A stretch of 64,000 nt of DNA from Burkholderia cenocepacia (GTDB lineage Bacteria > Pseudomonadota > Gammaproteobacteria > Burkholderiales > Burkholderiaceae), in assembly GCF_900446215.1 (NCBI RefSeq), contig NZ_UAQZ01000012.1, positions 248,001 to 312,000 of the forward strand. The letters are read 5' to 3'. The first letter of the stretch is position 1; the number at the start of each line of letters is the position of its first letter. The position numbers and the translations under genes are program-made. Positions 39,909 to 49,344 of this stretch are shown piece by piece. Below the pieces are notes generated by a model that was not told where the DNA came from, did not search any database, and saw nothing but the letters and a program-made list of their open reading frames with translations.

Positions 39909-42900
39909 ATGCAAACCACCGACAACGCGACGTCCCAGTACGAGAGCGCCTCGAGCCGTCCGCTCGGCGGGACCGAACAGGGCGCGAAGGCGCTCGCGCC
40001 GCAGGCCACGTTCGCCGACTACAAGGTGATCCGCCGCAATGGCAGCGTGGTGTCGTTCGAACCCTCGAAGATCGCGATCGCGGTGACCAAGGCTTTCCTG
40101 GCCGTCAATGGCGGGCAGGGCGCGGCATCGGCGCGCGTACGCGAGCAGGTCGAACAACTGACGCACAATGTCGTTCGCGCGCTCGTGCGCAGCCGCCCGA
40201 ACGGCGGTACGTTCCATATCGAAGACATCCAGGACCAGGTCGAACTCGCGCTGATGCGCGGCGGCGAGCACAACGTCGCGCGTGCGTACGTGCTGTATCG
40301 CGAGAAGCGTCACCTCGAGCGCCAGCATGCGGGCGAGGAAGCGGCGGCCGCGGGCGGCGAGTCGACCACCGGCATCAACGTCGTCGACAACGGCGTCACG
40401 CGCCCGCTCGACCTGAACGCGCTGCGCGCGCTGATCGTGTCGGCGTGCGACGGCCTCGGCGCTGCGGTTAACCCTGACCCGATCGTCGCGGAGACGGTGA
40501 AGAACCTGTACGACGGCGTGCCGATGAGCCAGGTCTACGACTCGGCGATCCTCGCGGCGCGCACGATGATCGAAAAGGATCCGGCATACAGCCAGGTCAC
40601 GGCCCGCATCCTGCTGCACACGATCCGCCGCGAGATCCTCGGCGAGGAAGTCGTGCAGGCCGAGATGTCGACCCGCTACGCCGAATACTTCCCGCAGTTC
40701 CTGAAGCGCGGCGTCGACGCCGGCCTGCTCGACGACAAGCTGCTGCAGTTCGACCTGAAGCGCCTCGGCGAAGCCCTCGACGCGAACCGCGACCTGCAGT
40801 TCGGCTACCTCGGCCTGCAGACGCTGTACGACCGCTACTTCCTGCACGTCGACGGCACCCGCATCGAAATGCCGCAGGCATTCTTCATGCGCGTCGCGAT
40901 GGGCCTGTCGCTGAACGAGATCGACCGCGAAACGCGCGCGATCGAGTTCTACAACGTGCTGTCGAGCTTCGACTTCATGAGCTCGACGCCGACGCTGTTC
41001 AACTCGGGCACGCACCGCTCGCAGCTGTCGTCGTGCTACCTGACGACGGTCGCGGACGATCTCGACGGCATCTATGAAGCGCTGAAGGAGAACGCGCTGC
41101 TGTCGAAGTTCGCGGGCGGCCTCGGCAACGACTGGACGCGCGTGCGCGCACTCGGCTCGCATATCAAGGGCACGAACGGCAAGTCGCAAGGCGTGGTCCC
41201 GTTCCTGAAGGTCGTGAACGACACGGCCGTCGCGGTGAACCAGGGCGGCAAGCGCAAGGGCGCGGTCTGCGCGTACCTGGAATCGTGGCACCTCGACATC
41301 GAGGAGTTCCTGGAGCTGCGCAAGAACACCGGTGACGACCGTCGCCGTACGCACGACATGAACACGGCGAACTGGATCCCCGACCTGTTCATGAAGCGCG
41401 TGATGGAAGGCGCCGACTGGACGCTGTTCTCGCCGTCGACCTGCCCGGACCTGCACGACAAGTTCGGCGCCGACTTCGAGAAGGCTTACACGGCTTACGA
41501 AGACAAGGTCGCGCGCGGCGAGATCAAGCTGTTCAAGAAGATCCCGGCGCAGCAGCTCTGGCGCAAGATGCTCGGCATGCTGTTCGAGACGGGCCACCCG
41601 TGGATCACGTTCAAGGATCCGTGCAACGTGCGCTCGCCGCAACAGCACGTCGGCGTCGTCCACTCGTCGAACCTGTGCACGGAAATCACGCTGAACACGA
41701 GCGACACCGAAATCGCGGTGTGCAACCTCGGCTCGGTGAACCTCGTCGCCCACCTGGTGAAGCAGGCCGACGGCAGCTACGCGCTCGACCACGACAAGCT
41801 GAAGCGCACGATCAGCGTCGCGATGCGCATGCTCGACAACGTGATCGACATCAACTACTACGCGGTGCCGAAGGCGCGTAACTCGAACCTGAAGCACCGC
41901 CCGGTCGGCATGGGCATCATGGGCTTCCAGGACTGCCTGCACCTGCTGCGCACGCCGTACGCGTCGGAAGCGGCGGTCGAGTTCGCGGACCGTTCGATGG
42001 AAGCCGTCTGCTACTACGCGTACTACGCGTCGACCGAGCTGGCCGAAGAGCGCGGCCGCTACTCGAGCTACCGCGGTTCGCTGTGGGATCGCGGCATCCT
42101 CCCGCAGGACACGCTGAAGCTGCTGACGGAAGCGCGCGGCGGCTACGTCGAGGTCGACACGTCGGAATCGCTCGACTGGACGACGCTGCGTTCGCGGATC
42201 GCCGCGCACGGCATGCGCAACTCGAACTGCGTCGCGATCGCGCCGACGGCGACGATCTCGAACATCATCGGCGTGTCGGCCTGTATCGAGCCGACCTTCC
42301 AGAACCTGTACGTGAAGTCGAACCTGTCGGGCGAATTCACGGTGGTGAACGAGTATCTTGTCCGCGACCTGAAGGAACGCGGCCTGTGGGACGAGGTGAT
42401 GGTCGCCGACCTGAAGTACTTCGACGGCATGCTGTCGCGCATCGACCGCATCCCGGCCGACCTGCGCGCGATCTACGCGACCGCGTTCGAGGTCGACCCG
42501 ACGTGGCTGGTCGAAGCGGCGTCGCGTCGCCAGAAGTGGATCGACCAGGCGCAGTCGCTGAACATCTACATGGGCGGCGCGTCGGGCAAGAAGCTCGACG
42601 AGGTCTACAAGCTCGCATGGCTGCGCGGCCTGAAGACGACCTACTACCTCCGCACGATGGCGGCGACGCACGTCGAGAAGTCGACGGTCGCACACGGCGC
42701 GCTGAACGCAGTGCCGACGGGCGGTGCAGGCAGCGGCGGCTCGGGCAGCGGCGGCGCGCAAGGCGCGGCGGGCGGTTTCGGTGCGGCAGGCGGCGATGCA
42801 TCGTCGGGCGCGATCAACGCGGCGCCGGCACTCGCGCCGGTCGAAGCGGACGGTCCGGTGTGCACGATGCGTCCGGGCGATCCCGGCTTCGACGAATGCG

Positions 42901-42914
42901 AAGCGTGCCAGTAA
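39909..42914 (+). CDS. nrdA: Class Ia ribonucleoside-diphosphate reductase, alpha subunit NrdA
   Basis: Large subunit that reduces ribonucleoside diphosphates to deoxy forms under oxygen. ATG 39909 lies about 9 nt after CCAGGAG and gives 1001 aa, long for the family. The N terminus has about 35 poor-complexity residues, then an ATP-cone (VIRRNGSVVSFEPSKIAIAV). The catalytic barrel includes SSCYLTT and the NLCTEI segment, and the tail ends CEACQ, the redox-active C-x-x-C pair. A glycine/alanine-rich linker (about residues 937-985) separates barrel and tail. It is controlled by a paired NrdR operator upstream; nrdB follows after 365 nt. Confidence 0.96.
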   Translation: MQTTDNATSQYESASSRPLGGTEQGAKALAPQATFADYKVIRRNGSVVSFEPSKIAIAVTKAFLAVNGGQGAASARVREQVEQLTHNVVRALVRSRPNGGTFHIEDIQDQVELALMRGGEHNVARAYVLYREKRHLERQHAGEEAAAAGGESTTGINVVDNGVTRPLDLNALRALIVSACDGLGAAVNPDPIVAETVKNLYDGVPMSQVYDSAILAARTMIEKDPAYSQVTARILLHTIRREILGEEVVQAEMSTRYAEYFPQFLKRGVDAGLLDDKLLQFDLKRLGEALDANRDLQFGYLGLQTLYDRYFLHVDGTRIEMPQAFFMRVAMGLSLNEIDRETRAIEFYNVLSSFDFMSSTPTLFNSGTHRSQLSSCYLTTVADDLDGIYEALKENALLSKFAGGLGNDWTRVRALGSHIKGTNGKSQGVVPFLKVVNDTAVAVNQGGKRKGAVCAYLESWHLDIEEFLELRKNTGDDRRRTHDMNTANWIPDLFMKRVMEGADWTLFSPSTCPDLHDKFGADFEKAYTAYEDKVARGEIKLFKKIPAQQLWRKMLGMLFETGHPWITFKDPCNVRSPQQHVGVVHSSNLCTEITLNTSDTEIAVCNLGSVNLVAHLVKQADGSYALDHDKLKRTISVAMRMLDNVIDINYYAVPKARNSNLKHRPVGMGIMGFQDCLHLLRTPYASEAAVEFADRSMEAVCYYAYYASTELAEERGRYSSYRGSLWDRGILPQDTLKLLTEARGGYVEVDTSESLDWTTLRSRIAAHGMRNSNCVAIAPTATISNIIGVSACIEPTFQNLYVKSNLSGEFTVVNEYLVRDLKERGLWDEVMVADLKYFDGMLSRIDRIPADLRAIYATAFEVDPTWLVEAASRRQKWIDQAQSLNIYMGGASGKKLDEVYKLAWLRGLKTTYYLRTMAATHVEKSTVAHGALNAVPTGGAGSGGSGSGGAQGAAGGFGAAGGDASSGAINAAPALAPVEADGPVCTMRPGDPGFDECEACQ

Positions 42915-43279
42915 CGCAGTGCGCCTGACCTGAGAAGCAGGCCTGCGCGGCGCACACGACGACCGATCGAGGTTGCAGTGTGCGCCGCTCTCAACTAAAA
43001 AAATGATAAGGAATCTGTAACGCGACACCTGCGTTGCAGGCAGTGACAAGCGATCGAAACAGCCCCGACGGCGTCGCGTTTCGATCAGCGTTCGATGCGT
43101 CGAGCGCACCTCGCGATACAAGCGCGACTCACATCGCGCGCTGCATGAACGACGATGCGTTGCTCAAAGTGTTGTATCGAGGTCGCAACGCGAATCGAAA
43201 AAAGGATTTTTCGTGAGCGAACCCTTTTATCGCTCAGGAAAAGATGGTACAAACCGTTCTAAATTGATGGTGAGAATTT
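42915..43279. other. Intergenic region nrdA-nrdB with two strong hairpins
   Basis: The 365 nt hold an 11-bp stem GCGGCGCACAC / GTGTGCGCCGC (42947-42957 and 42978-42988) and a 9-bp stem GATCGAAAC / GTTTCGATC (43052-43060 and 43078-43086). Neither ends in a T run. I see no NrdR box or convincing promoter for nrdB and no credible gene; a 60-codon open frame here lacks coding character. Confidence 0.6.
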
Positions 43280-44491
43280 ATGCTCAACTGGGATGACGAG
43301 AAGACTGCCGTAACCCCCGCGAGCGGAGCGCAGCAAAACGCGATGCGCACCTCCGCCGGGATGGCTGTCGGAATGCAGGCTGCAACGCCTGCCGCCCATC
43401 AGGTCCGTGACATTTTCGAAGGCGATCTTGCGGTGCCGCCGCAAGCATCGGCTGTTCCCGCCGGCGGTACGGAAGCGCGGGTCAATGTCGCCGACAAGCG
43501 CATCATCAACGGCCAGACTGACGTCAATCAGCTGGTGCCGTTCAAGTACAAGTGGGCGTGGGAAAAGTATCTGGCCGGTTGCGCGAACCACTGGATGCCG
43601 CAGGAAATCAACATGTCCCGCGACATCGCACTGTGGAAGGACCCGAACGGTCTGACCGAGGACGAGCGCCGCATCGTGAAGCGCAACCTCGGCTTCTTCG
43701 TGACGGCCGACTCGCTCGCCGCGAACAACATCGTGCTCGGCACGTACCGCCACATCACGGCGCCCGAGTGCCGGCAGTTCCTGCTGCGCCAGGCGTTCGA
43801 GGAAGCGATTCACACGCACGCGTACCAATACATCGTCGAATCGCTCGGCCTCGACGAAGGCGAGATCTTCAACGCGTATCACGAGGTCACGTCGATCCGC
43901 GCGAAGGACGAATTCCTGATCCCGTTCATTCATACGCTGACGGACCCGGCCTTCAAGACCGGCACGCTCGAGGCGGATCAGAAGCTGCTGAAGTCGCTGA
44001 TCGTGTTCGCCTGCATCATGGAAGGCCTGTTCTTCTATGTCGGGTTTACGCAGATTCTCGCACTCGGCCGCCAGAACAAGATGACGGGTGCTGCAGAGCA
44101 ATATCAGTACATCCTGCGCGACGAGTCGATGCACTGCAACTTCGGCATCGACCTGATCAACCAGATCAAGCTCGAGAACCCGCATCTCTGGACCGCGGAA
44201 TTCCGCGCCGAGATCCGCGAGCTGTTCAAGCAGGCTGTCGAACTCGAATACCGCTACGCCGAAGACACGATGCCGCGCGGCGTGCTGGGTTTGAACGCGT
44301 CGATGTTCAAGAGCTATCTGCGCTTCATCAGCAACCGCCGTTGCCAGCAGATCGGCCTCGATCCGCTGTTCCCGAACGAGGAAAACCCGTTCCCGTGGAT
44401 GAGCGAGATGATCGACCTGAAGAAGGAACGCAACTTCTTCGAGACGCGTGTGATCGAGTATCAGACGGGGGGCGCGCTGTCCTGGGAATAA
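43280..44491 (+). CDS. nrdB: Class Ia ribonucleotide reductase, beta subunit NrdB
   Basis: Ferritin-like subunit holding the diiron-tyrosyl radical cofactor for NrdA. It has 403 aa. Iron-ligand segments visible are [22 protein letters not shown] (Glu and His) and DESMHCNFG (Glu-x2-His). The C terminus ends [11 protein letters not shown], the peptide that docks to NrdA. Residues 1-50 are a variable extension rich in Ala and Thr. The gene follows nrdA after 365 nt with no NrdR box of its own that I can see. Confidence 0.96.
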   Translation: MLNWDDEKTAVTPASGAQQNAMRTSAGMAVGMQAATPAAHQVRDIFEGDLAVPPQASAVPAGGTEARVNVADKRIINGQTDVNQLVPFKYKWAWEKYLAGCANHWMPQEINMSRDIALWKDPNGLTEDERRIVKRNLGFFVTADSLAANNIVLGTYRHITAPECRQFLLRQAFEEAIHTHAYQYIVESLGLDEGEIFNAYHEVTSIRAKDEFLIPFIHTLTDPAFKTGTLEADQKLLKSLIVFACIMEGLFFYVGFTQILALGRQNKMTGAAEQYQYILRDESMHCNFGIDLINQIKLENPHLWTAEFRAEIRELFKQAVELEYRYAEDTMPRGVLGLNASMFKSYLRFISNRRCQQIGLDPLFPNEENPFPWMSEMIDLKKERNFFETRVIEYQTGGALSWE

Positions 44492-44928
44492 CCCGCAGCA
44501 GCGAACCCGTTACATGATGGAGCAGCCGGTGGCCTCTCGGCCCCGGCCCAAGGTTTAGGAGCAAGAACGCCTGATGCAAAGCATGCCCGGTGCCTTAACG
44601 GCCCAACGATACGACAGGCACTTTGCGAACCCTTCAGTGGGATGGGCAAACTTCCCTCCGGAAAAAGCGGACGGCCATGTGGCGGTCCGCTTGATCAAGC
44701 GATTAGGGGTAGCGGCGCGAGGTGCGCCGGCTACCGACTTGATTTGGCGCGCGAGGCCGGGTGGTCACGCGCGCCATACCGTATTCATTAGCGTAAGCGC
44801 GCGGTATCTGCGTACGCCGATGAATAGCCCGCTTCGAAGCGCACGTCCTGAACAGCGTCCGCGGGAAGCGGGTTTTGACGAAGGGTGTAGTTTGAACTGA
44901 CTCTCATCTGAACCTGAAGGAGAACAAC
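44492..44928. other. Intergenic region nrdB-histone gene, highly structured
   Basis: The 437 nt hold an imperfect palindrome with a T run on the minus strand (44661-44692), then three successive hairpins: 44708-44735 (11 bp with a bulge), 44746-44775 (8 bp) and 44776-44807 (6 bp). A TTGACG hexamer is at 44875-44880 but lacks a good -10. No convincing gene: a 108-codon frame on the plus strand does not show the GC-rich third-position bias of its neighbours. Confidence 0.55.
44662..44692 (-). terminator. Possible minus-strand intrinsic terminator
   Basis: Reading the minus strand, AAGCGGAC / GTCCGCTT pairs around an inner GCCA-CA-TGGC-like stem with one mismatch, then TTTTT. No known minus-strand gene ends here, so the transcript it would stop is unidentified. 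Confidence 0.4.
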
Positions 44929-45579
44929 ATGGCTACTGCCAAGAAGAAACCGGCTGCTAAGAAAGTTGCTGCCAAGAAGACCGTTGCGAAGAAGGCTGCT
45001 GCTCCGGCGAAGAAGGCCGCAGTGAAGAAGGTTGCTGCGAAGAAGGTCGCGGTGAAGAAGGTTGCCGCGAAGAAGGCAGCACCGGCGAAGAAGGCCGCTG
45101 CGAAGAAGGTCGCAGCCAAGAAGGTCGCAACGAAGAAGGTTGCAGCCAAGAAGGTCGCCGCGAAGAAGGCAGCACCGGCTAAGAAGGCCGCTGCGAAGAA
45201 GGTTGCCGCCAAGAAAGTCGCAGTGAAGAAGGTTGCTGCGAAGAAGGCCGCACCGGCGAAGAAGGCTGCTGCGAAGAAGGCCGCACCGGCGAAGAAGGCT
45301 GCTGCGAAGAAGGCCGCGCCGGCGAAGAAGGCTGCAGCGAAGAAGGCCGCGCCTGCGAAGAAGGCTGCAGCGAAGAAGGCTGCGCCCGCCAAGAAGGCTG
45401 CCCCTGCGAAGAAGGCTGCCGCACCGGCGAAGAAGGCTGCTGCTCCGAAGAAGGCCGTCGTGAAGAAGGCTGCACCGGCAACGACCGCGTCGACCGCATC
45501 GGTTGCGCCGGCATCGGGCGTGAAGACCGCGCTCAACCCGGCAGCGGCATGGCCGTTCCCGACCGGCAGCCGTCCGTAA
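44929..45579 (+). CDS. Histone H1-like, lysine/alanine-rich DNA-binding protein
   Basis: A 216-aa protein whose first ~185 residues are almost only K, A, V, P and T, arranged as AAKK and APAKK repeats. The C terminus differs ([16 protein letters not shown]). Such proteins resemble the C-terminal domain of eukaryotic H1, Bordetella BpH1 and Pseudomonas AlgP, and are thought to bind and compact DNA. The coding sequence contains a 33-bp tandem array, so length probably varies between strains. An AAGGAG ribosome site precedes ATG 44929, and a terminator follows at 45646. The long opposite-strand frame is an artefact of the composition. Confidence 0.9.
   Translation: MATAKKKPAAKKVAAKKTVAKKAAAPAKKAAVKKVAAKKVAVKKVAAKKAAPAKKAAAKKVAAKKVATKKVAAKKVAAKKAAPAKKAAAKKVAAKKVAVKKVAAKKAAPAKKAAAKKAAPAKKAAAKKAAPAKKAAAKKAAPAKKAAAKKAAPAKKAAPAKKAAAPAKKAAAPKKAVVKKAAPATTASTASVAPASGVKTALNPAAAWPFPTGSRP
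45244..45408 (+). repeat. 33-bp tandem repeat inside the histone-like gene
   Basis: Units of 33 bp encoding [11 protein letters not shown] start at 45244, 45277, 45310 and 45343 with only a few silent changes (CA/CG, T/A); a fifth diverged copy follows. The first two units are identical. Whole units preserve frame, so slippage would change protein length without breaking it. Confidence 0.85.
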
Positions 45580-45625
45580 TCGCGGCTGAGCAGCATCACC
45601 CGGGCACTCACGTGGTGTCCGTGGG

Positions 45626-45643
45626 TTGAGTAGCGCTACTCAA
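45626..45643. repeat. 18-bp perfect palindrome
   Basis: TTGAGTAGCGCTACTCAA lies between the histone-like gene stop and its terminator. With no loop it fits a protein-binding site or a fortuitous repeat better than an RNA hairpin. Confidence 0.6.
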
Positions 45644-45645
45644 TC

Positions 45646-45680
45646 AATCCCGCCATCTGGCTCAGGTGGCGGGATTTTTT
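45646..45680 (+). terminator. Terminator of the histone-like gene
   Basis: Stem AATCCCGCCA / TGGCGGGATT with an 11-nt loop and a T run of seven or more, 67 nt after the stop codon. Confidence 0.88.
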
Positions 45681-45740
45681 TCGTCCGCATGGATCATCGA
45701 TCGGCTGGCCGACGCGTGCGTGGACGAAGGCGCGCGGACG

Positions 45741-45774
45741 AAAAAAAACGCATGTGCGGCTTCGCACATGCGTT
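45741..45774 (-). terminator. Terminator of the SlyB-like gene
   Basis: On the minus strand, AACGCATGTGC / GCACATGCGTT (11 bp, 6-nt loop) is followed by eight T residues, 36 nt past the stop of the minus-strand lipoprotein gene. Confidence 0.88.
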
Positions 45775-45809
45775 CGACCGCGGCTTGCGCCGCGTGCTGA
45801 GGATGCCGG

Positions 45810-46283
45810 TTAGTGCGTGACGCGCGTGACGCCGCCGCTCGACAGCAGGCGCACGCGCTCGCCGGCGCGGAACGCTTCGCCGCTTGCCGCCTGCGTGATC
45901 GAGCGCAGATCGCCGTTGTCGAGGCGCACGGTGATTTCGACACCGTTCGCGGTGCTGAGGTTTTCGCCGACTGCGTTACCCGCGACCGCACCGACGAGGC
46001 CGCCGGCGATCGCCGTCAGGATCGAGCCTTTGCCGCCGCCGATCGCGCTGCCCGCGACCGCGCCGAGGGCGCCGCCGCCGAGCGTGCCGATCGCGCTGCC
46101 GCCGCCGTCGGACTGGATGCGCACCGCGCGGACGCTTTCGACCGTGCCCATGCGGACGGTCTGTTCGCGCTGCGCCTGGCCGACGCTATAGACATCCGCC
46201 GAGCCGGGTGCCGTGAAGCAGCCGGCGAGGGTCAGCGTGGCCGTCAGCATGGCCGCGAGCGTGAGGGTTTTTTTCGTCAACAT
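45810..46283 (-). CDS. SlyB/Pcp-like glycine-zipper outer-membrane lipoprotein
   Basis: A 157-aa exported lipoprotein with lipobox LAGC (Cys22). After a short linker comes a glycine zipper 2TM-like segment, GGGALGAVAGSAIGGGKG and GGLVGAVAGNAVGE (about residues 67-107), flanked by a C-terminal beta-rich domain (EITVRLDNGDLRSI). This is the SlyB/Pcp/OmlA-related architecture; in enterobacteria SlyB is PhoP-regulated and supports outer-membrane integrity. Such regulation cannot be judged here. It is the last of the minus-strand run and has its own terminator. Confidence 0.85.
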   Translation of the reverse strand: MLTKKTLTLAAMLTATLTLAGCFTAPGSADVYSVGQAQREQTVRMGTVESVRAVRIQSDGGGSAIGTLGGGALGAVAGSAIGGGKGSILTAIAGGLVGAVAGNAVGENLSTANGVEITVRLDNGDLRSITQAASGEAFRAGERVRLLSSGGVTRVTH

Positions 46284-46302
46284 CTTTGCTCTCCCACAAT
46301 AT

Positions 46303-47241
46303 TCATTTGAGACTGTAACCGAATGCAGTCTCGAAGCGTGCGTCGATTTCGGCGCGCGTCAGTACGTAAGTCTGGGGCCCTTGATGGGCGATCTTGAGCG
46401 AGCCCATCAGGCTCGCGAGGCGGCCGGTGGTTGCCCAGTCGAGGCCATGCTCGATGCCGTACAGCAGGCCGCCCCGGAAGGCGTCGCCGCAGCCGGTCGG
46501 ATCGGCGATGCGCTCGGCCGGTACGACCGGAATCTGCTCCGCGCCCTGCTTGTGGCGGATGGTCGCGCCGTGCTCGCCGCGCGTGATGACGAGGGCGTCG
46601 ACCCGGCTGGCGATTTCATCTTCGGACCATCCCGTCTTGTCGCTCACCAGCTTGGCCTCGTAGTCGTTGACCGCTACGTAGGTCGCAAGTTCAATGCTGC
46701 GGCGCAGCGTCGCACCGTCGAACAGCGGCAGACCCTGGCCCGGATCGAACACGAACGGCACCCCGGCCTTGGCGAGCTCTTCCACGTGCTGGACCATCCC
46801 GTCGAAGCCGTCCGGGCCGACGATCGCGAGCTTGATGTCCGGCGCGTCGCCCGCATGGTTCAGGTGCGACTGCATCATCGCGCCCGGGTGGAACGCCGCG
46901 ATCTGGTTGTTGTCGAGATCGGTCGTGATCATCGCCTGCGCGGTGTACGTATCGGGCAGCACGCGAACGTGGTCGCGGCGCAGGCCGAGCTGGTCGAGCC
47001 GGTCGAGATACGGCTGCGCATCCAGCGCGCCCATCGTGCCCATGATGCGCGCATCGCCGCCGAGCAGGTGCAGCGCGTACCCGATGTTGCCCGCGCAGCC
47101 GCCGAATTCGCGGCGCATCGTCGGCACGAGGAAGCTCAGGTTGATGAGGTGCACCTGGTCGGGCAGGATGTGCTCGCGGAACCGCCCTTCGAAGGTCATG
47201 ATGGAGTCGTAGGCGATCGAGCCGCAAATCAGCGTAGCCAA
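46303..47241 (-). CDS. PfkB-family nucleoside (adenosine) kinase
   Basis: A 312-aa ribokinase-fold kinase, similar to the broad-specificity nucleoside kinase described from Burkholderia thailandensis. The substrate-binding motif GGCAGNIGYALHLLG is at about 47-61, and the anion-hole/catalytic motif DPTGCGDAFRGG at 247-258 with Asp253 as the predicted base. Adenosine, inosine or guanosine phosphorylation is likely but the preference is not readable from sequence. It is 19 nt upstream of the SlyB-like gene on the same strand, with no separating terminator. Confidence 0.88.
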   Translation of the reverse strand: MATLICGSIAYDSIMTFEGRFREHILPDQVHLINLSFLVPTMRREFGGCAGNIGYALHLLGGDARIMGTMGALDAQPYLDRLDQLGLRRDHVRVLPDTYTAQAMITTDLDNNQIAAFHPGAMMQSHLNHAGDAPDIKLAIVGPDGFDGMVQHVEELAKAGVPFVFDPGQGLPLFDGATLRRSIELATYVAVNDYEAKLVSDKTGWSEDEIASRVDALVITRGEHGATIRHKQGAEQIPVVPAERIADPTGCGDAFRGGLLYGIEHGLDWATTGRLASLMGSLKIAHQGPQTYVLTRAEIDARFETAFGYSLK

Positions 47242-47326
47242 GGTGTGCGTTCCTGTAGAAATGAGGGGCCCTGCGCGACAACGCCGCGCGAAGGGCGCGG
47301 CGCGGCAGGAGAAAGCGGAAGAAAGC

Positions 47327-47830
47327 TTACTTCAGTGCGGCGAGCGCTGCATCGTAGTTCGGCTCGTCCTTGATTTCGCCGACGAGTTCCGCGTGGATCA
47401 CCTTGTCCTGCGCGTCGAGCACGACCACCGCGCGTGCGGTCAGGCCGTTCAACGGGCCGCTCGTCACGTCGACGCCGTACGCGTTCGCGAACGCGCGGCC
47501 GGTGCGGAACGTCGATGCCGTCACGACGTTCGCGAGGCCTTCGGTCGTGCAGAAGCGCGTGGCGGCGAACGGCAGGTCGGCGGACACGACGATCACCACG
47601 GTGTTGTCGAGCGACGACGCGGCTTCGTTGAACTTGCGGGTCGACGTCGCGCAGGTCGGCGTGTCGAGGCTCGGCACGATGTTCAGCACCTTGCGCTTGC
47701 CGGCGAAGCTGGCGAGCGACAGGTCGGCGAGGTCCTTGCCGACCAGCTTGAAATCGGCGGCTTGCGCGCCGACGGCCGGGAACGTGCCGGCGAGATCGAT
47801 CGGGTTGCCACCCAGCGTAACTTTGCTCAT
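47327..47830 (-). CDS. tpx: Thiol peroxidase Tpx
   Basis: Atypical 2-Cys peroxiredoxin that reduces alkyl and hydrogen peroxides with thioredoxin. ATG 47830 gives 167 aa ([11 protein letters not shown]). The peroxidatic Cys60 is in [12 protein letters not shown] and the resolving Cys94 in RFCTTEG, the classic Tpx pair. The frame runs further upstream into the DUF3426 gene only as a shadow. It has an 85-nt gap to the kinase downstream and 71 nt to the DUF3426 gene. Confidence 0.95.
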   Translation of the reverse strand: MSKVTLGGNPIDLAGTFPAVGAQAADFKLVGKDLADLSLASFAGKRKVLNIVPSLDTPTCATSTRKFNEAASSLDNTVVIVVSADLPFAATRFCTTEGLANVVTASTFRTGRAFANAYGVDVTSGPLNGLTARAVVVLDAQDKVIHAELVGEIKDEPNYDAALAALK

Positions 47831-47901
47831 GTTCGTGCTCCGAAATAGCGCGCCGCTCGGGCGCGCGGGTTGAGACGGGCGCGCAAGCGCGCCGCGGCGC
47901 G

Positions 47902-49299
47902 TCACGGATAGAAGATCTGGACGCGGAAATTCGAGGCGGGCGTGCCGTTCGTTTCGAGGCGGACGACCATCGTCTGCGTCGTGCCGGGCGGCAGCCCGGC
48001 GTCGATCGGCGTGCCCGGGCGCACGTAGTCGCGCGGCGCGAGCACGCGGCGCACGGTGACGTGATTGGTATCGTCGAGCAGCGTGAGTTCGAGCGACGGG
48101 TACGCGAGCGCGACGCGGTAGCGGTTCGTCAGCGGCACCTTCAGTTCGAGCTCGCGCGGGCCGTCGAGCTGGCGCAGGTCGGTCGCGTCGAGCCGCAGGC
48201 CGTCGATCGCGCGCGGCGGCGTGACCGTGCAGCCGAGCGGCGCGCAGGCCTGCCGGAACCAGCCTTGCGTGACGGGCCAGTAGATCATCAGCGTTTCGCG
48301 CTGCCACCACGCCAGTTGCACGGCGAGCAGCCCGACCAGCGCGGCCGCGACGAGGCCGCCGACAAAGCCGCCGAGCATCCCGCGTCGCTGCGGCGCGCGG
48401 GTCTCGCGCGTGACGGCGAAGTGTGGACGATCGTCATCGGCCAGTGCGGCGGGGAACGGGACGGCCGGTTGGACGGCCGGTTGGATGGCAGGCCGGGCTG
48501 CCGGTTCATCGGCCGCTGCCGCGGTCGGGCTGGTGTCGTGCCGGGGGAAAGTATCGGGTTCCGATGCGGTTTCGGCTTCGCTGACGGCCGGTGCGGGCGT
48601 GAACGCAAAACGCGGTTCGCGCGGCGCGTGTTCGTCGTCCGGCGCGGCGAAACGCGCGTGACCGACAGGTTCGGCGGGTTCAGCCGCGGTGTCCGCTTCC
48701 GACGGAGGACGAGCGACGAAGCGCGGCTCGCGCGGATCGCGCTCGACGGGCGCGTGCTCGGCCGCTTCGGGTTCATGCGGTTCGTGCCGCGTGTGCGGCG
48801 AATGCGGTTCGGCCGCTTGCTCGACGGTAGTCGACGAATCCAGCTCGGCCGGCGAGGACGCGAACGGTGCGGGCGTGCCCGACAGATGAACGACGCCGGC
48901 TTCCGTGGACGGGAGCGCGACCGGTATCAGCGGCTCGGTGCGCACGGTCTCGACGCTGTGCTGCAGCGACGGATCGACGCCGGCGTCGAGCCACGGCGCC
49001 CACATGTCCCAGCCTTCCGGCTTGTAGTCGGTGCCGGTCGGCAGGCCGGAAGGCGGTGCGTCGGCGGCGAACAGCCGGGCCGGCACGGCCTGCGGCTGCG
49101 CCTCACTGTCGCTCGGCGCGGCAGCTGGTTCGGTCAACGCCGGCTCGGGCTGCTGCGCGTACTCGGGAACGAGCGATTCGGAGGCGTTGAAGACTTCGTG
49201 GCAATGCCCGCAGCGCACGAGCCCCTGATGCAGCGCGAGCTGTTCCTGCTGCAGCCGGAAGACGGTTTCGCAATGAGGGCAGCGCGTCGCAAGAAGCAT
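47902..49299 (-). CDS. MJ0042-type zinc-ribbon and DUF3426 membrane protein
   Basis: A 465-aa protein with an N-terminal zinc ribbon (Cys7, Cys10, Cys30, Cys33; CPHC...CGHC). A long low-complexity stretch rich in Pro, Glu and Ala (about 45-310) comes next, then one membrane helix ([18 protein letters not shown]) and a C-terminal DUF3426 domain ([15 protein letters not shown], then a beta-rich end). The architecture is widespread in betaproteobacteria but its function is unknown. It sits 45 nt downstream of prmA. The low-complexity part is likely to vary in length between strains. Confidence 0.86.
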   Translation of the reverse strand: MLLATRCPHCETVFRLQQEQLALHQGLVRCGHCHEVFNASESLVPEYAQQPEPALTEPAAAPSDSEAQPQAVPARLFAADAPPSGLPTGTDYKPEGWDMWAPWLDAGVDPSLQHSVETVRTEPLIPVALPSTEAGVVHLSGTPAPFASSPAELDSSTTVEQAAEPHSPHTRHEPHEPEAAEHAPVERDPREPRFVARPPSEADTAAEPAEPVGHARFAAPDDEHAPREPRFAFTPAPAVSEAETASEPDTFPRHDTSPTAAAADEPAARPAIQPAVQPAVPFPAALADDDRPHFAVTRETRAPQRRGMLGGFVGGLVAAALVGLLAVQLAWWQRETLMIYWPVTQGWFRQACAPLGCTVTPPRAIDGLRLDATDLRQLDGPRELELKVPLTNRYRVALAYPSLELTLLDDTNHVTVRRVLAPRDYVRPGTPIDAGLPPGTTQTMVVRLETNGTPASNFRVQIFYP

Positions 49300-49344
49300 G
49301 TCGAGCCGGGCGGCCTGCTGGCCAGAGTGAAGGACAGCGCTATT

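Noticed and set aside
43034..43216. 60-codon frame between nrdA and nrdB
   Set aside because: Low coding character and no ribosome site that I can see; it overlaps a hairpin.
44574..44900. Plus-strand frame of about 108 codons between nrdB and the histone-like gene
   Set aside because: No recognisable similarity, poor GC3 bias compared with neighbours, and it overlaps the structured region.
44904..45611. Long minus-strand open frame opposite the histone-like gene
   Set aside because: It mirrors the repetitive AAKK codons and gives a low-complexity Ala/Phe-rich product; the plus-strand gene has the ribosome site and terminator.
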